Assembly: GCA_031273645.1 (NCBI GenBank)
Contig: JAISRM010000180.1
Coordinates: 1-11,395 of the forward strand
Direction: 5' to 3'
From: Endomicrobium sp.
Lineage (GTDB): Bacteria > Elusimicrobiota > Endomicrobiia > Endomicrobiales > Endomicrobiaceae
Length of the DNA stretch: 11,395 nt
Under the pieces are notes generated by a model. That model saw only the letters and a list, made by a program, of their open reading frames with translations. It had not been told where the DNA came from and made no database searches. Every line of letters starts with the position of its first letter. Position 1 is the stretch's first letter. The translations under genes were made by a program, and so were the position numbers. This document shows positions 1 through 5,036 of this stretch, piece after piece.

Positions 1-624
1 AATATTGATTTTCAGGAAATAGAAAAACCGGATTATGTTTCTCTTGTTGAAACGCTGCCGGAGTTTTTAATAGCGCGCTATTCTTTAGAAAGCTCAAAGT
101 TTCAGACGGCAAAAACTAAGGGAGCGTGGCTTCCTGAAATAAGTTTTTCCGCCTCCGCGTCGCGTTCCGGCAGTCAATGGACGCCGGAAAGAGACGGCTG
201 GAATGCAGGGATTTCCGTTTCTTACCAGCTTTTTAACGGCGGAGCAAGATATGCCGACACAAAAACCGCTTTAAATAATCTCAAAATTGCCGAAGAAAAT
301 ATAAAAGAAACTCTAAACAGCCTTAAAGCAAAAGCCGTCGCAAATTACAATTCGCTTTCCGACGCTTTTGAAAATATCGCAGTAAGGCAGCATTATTTAA
401 AAGCTTCTTCATTACAGGCTGAAATTTCTGCAAAAAAATACGTGAACGGTTTATCCACATATCAAGACTGGTATTCAATAGAAAACGATTTTATAAATTC
501 GCAAAAAACGCTTCTTGACGTTAAAAAAGCGGCGGCTTTAGAAATGGCTCAATGGAATAATTTTAAAGGCGCGGGATTTGGAAGCTTTGCCAACGACAAC
601 ATTCTTGCGCCTGTGTCCGAATAG
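1..624 (+). CDS. TolC-family outer-membrane efflux protein, 3' part
   Basis: The frame is open from the first base and stops with TAG at 622-624, giving the last 207 residues of a protein whose start is outside the window. The translation has the outer-membrane efflux protein pattern. An alpha-helical stretch (residues about 14-40) leads into WLPEISFSASASRSG and, about 20 residues later, GISVSYQLFNGG, two alternating beta-strand segments of a trans-membrane barrel. A long helical region rich in Ala, Lys, Asn and Glu follows (residues about 85-195) and contains the family-typical turn YVNGLSTYQDWYSIENDFIN. TolC-type proteins form a trimeric channel across the outer membrane and periplasm for tripartite pumps. 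The adaptor gene starts 42 bases downstream on the same strand and a MacB transporter follows, so this is probably the exit channel of that pump. The substrate cannot be inferred. Confidence 0.88.
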   Translation, partial: NIDFQEIEKPDYVSLVETLPEFLIARYSLESSKFQTAKTKGAWLPEISFSASASRSGSQWTPERDGWNAGISVSYQLFNGGARYADTKTALNNLKIAEENIKETLNSLKAKAVANYNSLSDAFENIAVRQHYLKASSLQAEISAKKYVNGLSTYQDWYSIENDFINSQKTLLDVKKAAALEMAQWNNFKGAGFGSFANDNILAPVSE

Positions 625-666
625 AACGGTAACTTTAAAATCAAAAAATAAATATAAGGAAACATT

Positions 667-1590
667 ATGAAAAAACTGATTATCATTATAATTGTTCTAA
701 TTTTGGCAGGGGTATCCTCTTTTTTCATTTTTAAGCCTAACAAACAAGCCGTTGACAAAACTGCAAAACTTACCCAGCGCGATTTACAAGTGCAGTTTCG
801 CGAAACCGGGACCGTAAGCCCAAGAAACAGGCTTGAAATAAAACCGCCTTTTGCCGGAAGAATTGAAGAAATTCTTGTAGAAGAAGGCGACAAAATAAAA
901 AAAGGGCAGATTATAATACGCATGAGTTCAAGCGAAAGAGCCGCTATGCTTGACGCCGCAAGAGCTATGGGGCAAGAGGAATACGACAGATGGCAAAACA
1001 TTTATAAAGCTACTCCCATTGTAGCGCCTATGGACGGTTTTATAATTTTAAGATCAAAAGAGCCTGGTCAAACCGTAACTTCCGCAGACGCCGTTTTAGT
1101 TATGGCAGACGATTTAATAATAGAATCAAAAGTTGACGAAACGGATTTAAGATACATTAAAATAGGCGACAAACTGCAAATATATCTTGACGCTTATCCC
1201 GACGAAACTTTTGAAGGAATAACGGAACACATTTCTTACGAGTCAACTGTAGTAAGCAATGTTACCGTTTACAGCATACGCATAAAACCGGTAAAAAAAC
1301 CGCCGGTTTTCAGAGCCGGAATGACTGCCACTATAACTATAACGGCAGAATCAAAAAAAGACGCCCAAACGCTGCCCAATAACTTTATTACGGAAAGAAA
1401 CGGCAAAAAAAGCGTAATCGTGCAAACCGGAAAAGGCGGCAAAGCCGTATTTGGCACAAAACAAATAACGACGGGAATTACCGACGGCAGATTTACGGAA
1501 ATTCTTTCAGGCATAACGCCAAACGACACAGTTGTAATTTTTAAAACATCTTCCAAACAAAAAGCAAAGTCGTTTATGAGCAGGCCGTAA
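667..1590 (+). CDS. HlyD/MacA-type periplasmic adaptor, short form
   Basis: This is the 307-residue membrane fusion protein linking an inner-membrane transporter to a TolC channel. The start at 667 is supported by AAGGA at 656-660. Residues 3-21 form one hydrophobic N-terminal anchor with no lipobox cysteine. The first lipoyl half-motif is about residues 57-86 (PPFAGRIEEILVEEGDKIKKGQ) and the second about 116-147 (PIVAPMDGFIILRSKEPGQ). A beta-barrel domain follows (about 150-228, with DETDLRYIKIGDKLQIYLDA and FRAGMTATITI), then a membrane-proximal domain (about 235-295). Only about 30 residues separate the lipoyl halves. E. coli MacA has a much longer helical hairpin there and is about 370 residues in all, so this protein is visibly shortened. 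It lies 42 bp after the TolC-like gene, with macB next downstream, so a MacA-like role is inferred. A terminator-like hairpin starts a few bases after the stop. Confidence 0.9.
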   Translation: MKKLIIIIIVLILAGVSSFFIFKPNKQAVDKTAKLTQRDLQVQFRETGTVSPRNRLEIKPPFAGRIEEILVEEGDKIKKGQIIIRMSSSERAAMLDAARAMGQEEYDRWQNIYKATPIVAPMDGFIILRSKEPGQTVTSADAVLVMADDLIIESKVDETDLRYIKIGDKLQIYLDAYPDETFEGITEHISYESTVVSNVTVYSIRIKPVKKPPVFRAGMTATITITAESKKDAQTLPNNFITERNGKKSVIVQTGKGGKAVFGTKQITTGITDGRFTEILSGITPNDTVVIFKTSSKQKAKSFMSRP

Positions 1591-1593
1591 CAC

Positions 1594-1611
1594 ACAGACT
1601 TCGTCTGTTTT
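1594..1611 (+). terminator. Mini-hairpin with T-tail after the adaptor gene
   Basis: ACAGAC-TTC-GTCTGT forms a 6-bp stem with a 3-base loop and is followed by TTTT. It begins 4 bases after the adaptor stop codon. The same CAGAC-N3-GTCTG(TTTT) unit lies just behind other genes in the window, so a terminator role is plausible. The short stem and short T-run make it weak, and readthrough into macB may occur. Confidence 0.5.
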
Positions 1612-1636
1612 ATGGGATTGGCCGCTATGTCCTTTT

Positions 1637-1757
1637 TGTCATTGCCGCATTTTTAATATTTGTTCTTCCTTAGCAGCCTGCGCCCGAGTGTTTTTATCGG
1701 GTGGGAACCCAAGTTTGCTAAAAAATTCTGTCAGACGAAGTCTGTTTACAGCCTTTA
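1637..1757 (+). repeat. Inverted-repeat element, left part with 56-bp insert
   Basis: TGTCATTGCC begins at 1637 and the matching arm GGGAAC is at 1703-1708. The 56 bases between them (1647-1702) match the insert in four other places and include CCCGA/TCGGG arms around a T-rich loop. After the palindrome comes the usual core start, TTTGCTAAAAAATTCT, interrupted by a CAGACGAAGTCTG hairpin at 1732-1744. Similarity to the element core fades after about 1757, and no right-hand palindrome follows, so this copy is truncated. Confidence 0.75.
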
Positions 1758-1795
1758 GTTATTTTATAAAAACAGACGCAGGATGTCTTTAAGTT

Positions 1796-1920
1796 TGTCA
1801 TTCCCGCGAAAGCGGGAATCCATGTTTGCTAAAAAATTCTTTACATTGCGTCTTTAAAAGAAATAATGTTAAAAGCTATATTAATATTAAACATGGATTC
1901 CCATTTTCATGGGAATGACA
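1796..1920 (+). mobile_element. MITE-like element, complete 125-bp copy
   Basis: Two 32-bp ends (1796-1827 and 1889-1920) are inverted copies of each other. Each starts TGTCATTCCC and ends in CATGTTT, read inward. They differ at four positions only, all inside the nested palindrome: GCGAAAGC on the left and ATGAAAAT on the right. The four changes are two compensated base pairs. The AT-rich core of 61 bp (GCTAAAAAATTCTTTACATT and on) recurs at 4274-4413 and, inverted, near 10932 and 11292. There is no open reading frame, so any movement would need a transposase from elsewhere. Element limits come from comparing the copies. No target duplication was found. Confidence 0.8.
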
Positions 1921-1933
1921 GACACAAACAAAA

Positions 1934-2008
1934 CAGACACTGTCTGTGTCCCAGTCTGTGTTTTATAAAAACAGACGCAGTCTGTTCCCATAAAACAGAC
2001 GAAGCCTG
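1934..2008. repeat. Cluster of CAGAC-N3-GTCTG mini-hairpins
   Basis: Three copies are seen: CAGACACTGTCTG at 1934-1946, CAGACGCAGTCTG at 1972-1984 and CAGACGAAGCCTG at 1996-2008 (one imperfect pair). The three loop bases differ in each (ACT, GCA, GAA) while the stem is kept. The third copy is preceded by CCATAAAA, which is the complement of the TTTTATGG found after copies in the other orientation, so the unit is about 21 bp. Confidence 0.75.
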
Positions 2009-2031
2009 TCGTCTAAGAATGTTTTTAAGTT

Positions 2032-2202
2032 TGTCATTCCCGTGTTTTTAATATTTGTTCTTCCTTAGCAGCCTGCGCCCGAGTGTTTTTATCGGGTGGG
2101 AATCCAAGTTTACTAAAAAAATATTTTTACATCTGCTTTTAAAAGAAAATAGGAATAAAAGAATATAACCAAAAATGGATTCCCATTTTCATGGGAATGA
2201 CA
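2032..2202 (+). mobile_element. MITE-like element carrying the 56-bp insert
   Basis: The left end TGTCATTCCC begins at 2032. Its partner arm GGGAAT (2098-2103) is displaced by 56 bases (2042-2097) in place of the usual 8. The core (TTTACTAAAAAAATATTTTTACATCTGC...) is diverged but recognisable. The right end is intact, from AAAAATGGATTCCC (2171) to the final ACA at 2200-2202. Total length is 171 bp; removing the extra 48 bases gives 123 bp, close to the plain copy at 1796-1920. The sequence after it matches that after the 1796 copy, so the two arose by duplication of a larger unit. Confidence 0.75.
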
Positions 2203-2215
2203 GGCACAAACAAAA

Positions 2216-2253
2216 CAGACACTGTCTGCGTCCCCATAAAATAGGCGAAGCCT
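2216..2253. repeat. Mini-hairpin pair before macB
   Basis: CAGACACTGTCTG is at 2216-2228. A decayed copy with arms AGGC/GCCT around GAA is at 2243-2253, preceded by CCATAAAA. The second hairpin ends about 10 bases before the macB ribosome-binding site, so it would lie in the macB leader if transcription crosses the gap. Confidence 0.6.
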
Positions 2254-2274
2254 TAAGGATTCAAAGGAATTTCC

Positions 2275-4239
2275 ATGAACGTAATAGAGCTTAAAGGCAT
2301 CAAAAAAACATATCATCTTGAAAAACTTGACGTGCCGGTTTTGCACGGTATTGACCTCACAATTCAACAGGGCGAATTTGTCGCTATTATGGGGCATTCA
2401 GGTTCCGGCAAGTCCACGCTTTTAAATATTTTGGGTCTGCTTGATAAACCAAGCGAAGGCTCGTTTAAACTTGCAGGAATTGAAGTTTCAAAATATTCAG
2501 ACGATGAACTTGCCTCTTTAAGAAACCATTATCTCGGCTTTATTTTTCAGCAGTTTCACCTTTTAAGCAAACTTACGGCTTTAGAAAACGTGCAGCTTCC
2601 CGCAATATATTCAAATTCAAAAGACGAACAAAATCATCAGGATCCGGAAAAACTTTTAAATCTTGTAGGTCTTTCCGACAGAATAACGCATCGCCCTAAT
2701 GAAATGTCCGGCGGACAGCAGCAGAGAGTCGCAATTGCAAGAGCTCTTATTAACAAACCGCTTATCATATTTGCAGACGAACCTACGGGAAACCTCGACA
2801 GCAATTCAACAAAAGAAATTATAGGCATTCTAAAAGATTTAAACGCTTCGGGCATAACCGTCGTAATGGTTACTCACGAGCCCGAACTTACGGCCTATGC
2901 TTCAAGAACTATCCGCGTGCAGGACGGGCTTATTATTTCCGACGAAAAAAATGCCGACGCGGCAGAAATTAAAGAAATTTCCGGCGCCAAAGACTTTAAA
3001 CATAAAGCTTTTTCTTTTTCAAGGATAAAAGACTATTTTTTGCAGGCATGGCGGTCTCTTGCCGGAAATAAAATGCGTTCGGCATTATCAATTCTTGGCG
3101 TTATGATAGGCGTGGCAAGCCTTATTTCAATGCTTGCCGTCGGCACCGGCGCGCAAAAAGCGATAGAAGATCAGGTGGCGGGGCTTGGCTCAAACCTTTT
3201 AAGCGTAAGCCCGGGCGCGTCGCAAAGGGGAGGGATTTCTTCGGAAACCGGCGCAAGAATGAGGCTGATTCCCGAAGATATAGCCGATTTAAGAAAAAAT
3301 GTTCGCGGAATTTCAAAAATATCCGGCTATGCAAACGGCAGAGCGCAGATCGTTGCAAACGGAAAAAATTATAATACGCGCATTGAAGGAGTTTCGGTAG
3401 ATTATGCCGATATGCGCACGTCAAACCCTTCAAGCGGAAGATTTTTTACCGAACTTGAAAATTCCAATAAACAGCGCGTCGCGCTTTTAGGAAAAACCGT
3501 AATAAAAGAGATCTGGGGCGACTCAACTTTTAATCCTATAGGCGAATATGTAAAAATTAACAGAATAGATTTTCAAATAATCGGAGTGCTGCCGGAAAAA
3601 GGTTCAAACGGATTTAGAGACGAAGACGACAAAATAATAATTCCGCTAAATACGGCGATGTACAGAGTAATAGGCACGCAGTATCTCAACAATATGGACG
3701 TTCAGGTGCAAGACGACGCCGATATGAACGAAGTTGCCGACAATATAACGCAGCGGCTTTTGTTTACGCACAGAATGCCTGCAAGTTCTCTTGACGCGGT
3801 AAGAGTAAGAAATATGGCTGAAATTCAGGAAACTATGAATTCTATGGCAAACGCTTTTTCACTTTTATTGGGTTCTATAGCTTTCATAAGTTTGCTTGTG
3901 GGCGGCATAGGGATTATGAACATAATGTTTGTGTCTGTCAGCGAGAGAACAAAAGAAATAGGCTTAAGAAAAGCCATAGGAGCAAATAACGCCGACATTT
4001 TATTTCAATTTATAATTGAATCCGTTTTTGTATGCTGCGCCGGCGGCATAATAGGAATAATTTTCGGCTCTGCAATTTCAATAGTGATAAGCAAAATAGC
4101 CGGCTGGACCACCGCCGTAACGCTCAGCTCAATAGTTTTGGCATTCGGTTTTTCAGCAGTTACAGGCTTACTGTTTGGCGTATGGCCTGCAAGAAAAGCC
4201 TCCCTCCTAAACCCCATAGAAGCGCTAAGACACGACTAA
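2275..4239 (+). CDS. macB: MacB-type ABC exporter (ATPase fused to FtsX-like permease)
   Basis: The 654-residue length is very close to E. coli MacB (648). The N-terminal ATPase has Walker A GHSGSGKST (residues 40-48), the Q-loop in FIFQQFHLL (89-97), signature MSGGQQQR (144-151), Walker B LIIFADEPTGNLD (163-175) and switch His201. A linker (about 222-260) leads to the first membrane segment (about 269-290). A large periplasmic MacB-core domain (about 293-525) and three more membrane segments (about 527-552, 580-606 and 616-638) follow. The family motifs GGIGIMNIM, SVSERTKEIGLRKAIGA and the terminal PIEALRHD are all present. It would drive export of peptides, lipoproteins, toxins or macrolides through the adaptor and TolC-like channel encoded just upstream; substrate unknown. 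The start at 2275 follows AAAGGAA at 2263-2269. The gene is intact. The gap of 684 bp from the adaptor gene is unusual for this pair. Confidence 0.95.
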   Translation: MNVIELKGIKKTYHLEKLDVPVLHGIDLTIQQGEFVAIMGHSGSGKSTLLNILGLLDKPSEGSFKLAGIEVSKYSDDELASLRNHYLGFIFQQFHLLSKLTALENVQLPAIYSNSKDEQNHQDPEKLLNLVGLSDRITHRPNEMSGGQQQRVAIARALINKPLIIFADEPTGNLDSNSTKEIIGILKDLNASGITVVMVTHEPELTAYASRTIRVQDGLIISDEKNADAAEIKEISGAKDFKHKAFSFSRIKDYFLQAWRSLAGNKMRSALSILGVMIGVASLISMLAVGTGAQKAIEDQVAGLGSNLLSVSPGASQRGGISSETGARMRLIPEDIADLRKNVRGISKISGYANGRAQIVANGKNYNTRIEGVSVDYADMRTSNPSSGRFFTELENSNKQRVALLGKTVIKEIWGDSTFNPIGEYVKINRIDFQIIGVLPEKGSNGFRDEDDKIIIPLNTAMYRVIGTQYLNNMDVQVQDDADMNEVADNITQRLLFTHRMPASSLDAVRVRNMAEIQETMNSMANAFSLLLGSIAFISLLVGGIGIMNIMFVSVSERTKEIGLRKAIGANNADILFQFIIESVFVCCAGGIIGIIFGSAISIVISKIAGWTTAVTLSSIVLAFGFSAVTGLLFGVWPARKASLLNPIEALRHD

Positions 4240-4242
4240 TCA

Positions 4243-4274
4243 CAGACTTCGTCTGCAGCCTTCGGCTGTTTTTT
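4243..4274 (+). terminator. Tandem hairpin terminator behind macB
   Basis: Two adjoining hairpins follow the macB stop codon after 3 bases: CAGAC-TTC-GTCTG (4243-4255) and CAGCC-TTC-GGCTG (4256-4268). Six T residues follow at 4269-4274. The second stem is more GC-rich and carries a compensated change (A-T to C-G) relative to the first. A hairpin followed by a T-run has the form of an intrinsic terminator. Confidence 0.7.
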
Positions 4275-4413
4275 GTCATTCCCATGAAAATGGGAATCCA
4301 TTTTTACTAAAAAATTCTGTCAGACGAAGTCTGTTTACCTTACGTCTTTAAAGAAAATAATGTTAGAAGCTATATTAATTTAAACATGGATTCCCATTTT
4401 CATGGGAATGACA
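4274..4413 (+). mobile_element. MITE-like element with a mini-hairpin in its core
   Basis: The ends TGTCATTCCCATGAAAATGG (from 4274) and CCATTTTCATGGGAATGACA (to 4413) are inverted. The core matches the 1796-1920 copy (CTAAAAAATTCT..., ...AATAATGTTAGAAGCTATA) apart from about 15 extra bases, GTCAGACGAAGTCTG, after TTCT (hairpin at 4321-4333). This accounts for the length of 140 bp against 125 bp. The first T is shared with the macB terminator T-run. Confidence 0.78.
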
Positions 4414-4429
4414 GACCGGTGAAACAGGG

Positions 4430-4449
4430 ATTCCCATTTTCATGGGAAT
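4430..4449. repeat. Solo dRS3-like palindrome
   Basis: ATTCCCATTTTCATGGGAAT is a 20-bp palindrome with a 4-base centre, standing alone 16 bp after the right end of the preceding element. The continuation GACAGACTCAAACAAAACAGG resembles the sequence outside the other elements, so it may be the remains of a larger unit. Confidence 0.75.
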
Positions 4450-4466
4450 GACAGACTCAAACAAAA

Positions 4467-4516
4467 CAGGCAAAGCCTGCGACACTGTCAGTGTTCCATA
4501 AAACAGACGAAGTCTG
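4467..4516. repeat. Three consecutive mini-hairpins
   Basis: The copies are CAGGC-AAA-GCCTG at 4467-4479, ACACTG-T-CAGTGT at 4482-4494 (related in size, different arms) and CAGAC-GAA-GTCTG at 4504-4516. The first differs from the consensus by a compensated G-C pair. The third is preceded by CCATAAAA, as at 1991. Confidence 0.7.
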
Positions 4517-4576
4517 TCCCGCGTTTTTAATATTTGTTCTTCCTAAGCAGCCTGCGCCCCAGACTTCGTCTGTTTT
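4517..4576. repeat. Partial 56-bp insert joined to a mini-hairpin
   Basis: TCCCGCGTTTTTAATATTTG at 4517-4536 through GCAGCCTGCGCCC near 4558 matches the 56-bp insert. It breaks off before the CCCGA...TCGGG part and runs straight into CAGACTTCGTCTG (4560-4572) plus TTTT. The left end lacks the usual TGTCATT. It is a chimaeric fragment. Confidence 0.65.
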
Positions 4577-4598
4577 ATTGGAAAGACTGTATCTGTTT

Positions 4599-4792
4599 TG
4601 TCATTCCTGCGTTTTTAATATTTGTTCTTCCTAAGCAGCCTGCGCCCGAATGTTTTTATCGGGTGGGAATCCAAGTTTGCTAAAAAATTCTGTCAGCCTT
4701 CGGCTGTTTTATAAAAACAGATGCAGTCTGAAAAGAAATAATGTTAGAAACTATATTAATGTTAAAAGTATTCCCGTTTTCACGGGGAAGAC
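4599..4792 (+). mobile_element. Decayed MITE-like element with insert and hairpins
   Basis: The left end TGTCATTCCT starts at 4599, with its partner arm GGGAAT at 4665-4670 and a 56-base insert between them (4609-4664). The core start GCTAAAAAATTCT is followed by CAGCCTTCGGCTG (4694-4706, in the same place as the hairpin in the 4274 copy) and CAGATGCAGTCTG (4718-4730). AAATAATGTTAGAAACTATA then resumes the core. The right end is worn, but ATTCCCGTTTTCACGGGGAA (4770-4789) remains, with G-C and T-A as the inner pairs, a third base-pair combination for this hairpin. Confidence 0.65.
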
Positions 4793-4819
4793 GGCTGTAC
4801 CATAAAACAGGTTTAGTCT

Positions 4820-4854
4820 GGCGCAGGCTGCTTAGGAATAAAAGAATATTAATA
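4820..4854 (-). repeat. Fragment of the 56-bp insert, opposite orientation
   Basis: GGCGCAGGCTGCTTAGGAAT and the following AAAAGAATATTAATA resemble the reverse complement of the insert (compare 11147-11180). A worn mini-hairpin, CAGGTTTAGTCTG (4808-4820), precedes it after CCATAAAA. Confidence 0.5.
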
Positions 4855-4955
4855 CATTCGAGAAAGACAGATATTTATAGGCAATGCGCAAGCAAAACTT
4901 TGTTTTTAAAATTTTTGTTTTTCACAATTAAATGTTATAATAATTCACTTATCTA

Positions 4956-4984
4956 TTGACATAAACATATAATGAAGGTATTCT
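4956..4984 (+). promoter_or_regulatory. Candidate sigma-70-type promoter for pilB
   Basis: TTGACA (4956-4961) and TATTCT (4979-4984) are separated by exactly 17 bases. The start codon is at 5037 and AAGGAG lies at 5023-5028, giving a leader of about 45 bases. A consensus TATAAT also occurs at 4968-4973, between the two boxes, but only 6 bases from TTGACA and with no good -35 at the right distance. Confidence 0.55.
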
Positions 4985-5036
4985 TTAAAACGCTTATTTG
5001 TAAAATTATTGTAAAATCTGATAAGGAGTTTTTATA

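Larger units (their letters stand above)
1591..2274. other. Repeat-filled gap between adaptor and macB
   Basis: No credible gene lies here. The 684 bp consist almost wholly of copies of the ~125-bp inverted-repeat element, its 56-bp insert and CAGAC-N3-GTCTG hairpins, listed separately. Two similar units occur in tandem. The first runs from about 1786 to 1950 and the second from about 2022 to 2232. Both start with TTTAAGTTTGTCATTCCCG and end with CACAAACAAAACAGACACTG. The macB ribosome-binding site (AAAGGAA, 2263-2269) lies at the right edge. Confidence 0.85.
4240..5036. other. Repeat-filled gap between macB and pilB
   Basis: There is no gene in these 797 bp. From 4243 to about 4854 the sequence is a mosaic of the inverted-repeat element, solo palindromes, the 56-bp insert and mini-hairpins, listed separately. 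From about 4855 to 5036 it is AT-rich, non-repetitive sequence with the pilB promoter and ribosome-binding site. Confidence 0.85.

Noticed and set aside
549..1001. 150-codon open frame antisense to the TolC-like and adaptor genes
   Set aside because: It is a shadow of two well-supported + strand genes, with no ribosome-binding site or family resemblance.
1866..2051. Small open frame between adaptor and macB
   Set aside because: It is made wholly of repeat-element and mini-hairpin sequence, and has no credible ribosome-binding site.
1591..2274. Possible CRISPR array from the repeated CAGAC-N3-GTCTG and ATTCCC units
   Set aside because: Spacing is irregular, units are nested and in both orientations, spacers are themselves repeats, and there are no cas genes.
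4741..4959. Open frame of 72 codons before pilB
   Set aside because: Its first part is the decayed element end and insert fragment; composition is not protein-like and it overlaps the pilB promoter region.
4968..4973. Consensus TATAAT before pilB as the main -10 box
   Set aside because: No acceptable -35 lies 16-18 bases upstream, and TTGACA is only 6 bases away; the TTGACA-17-TATTCT pair fits better.
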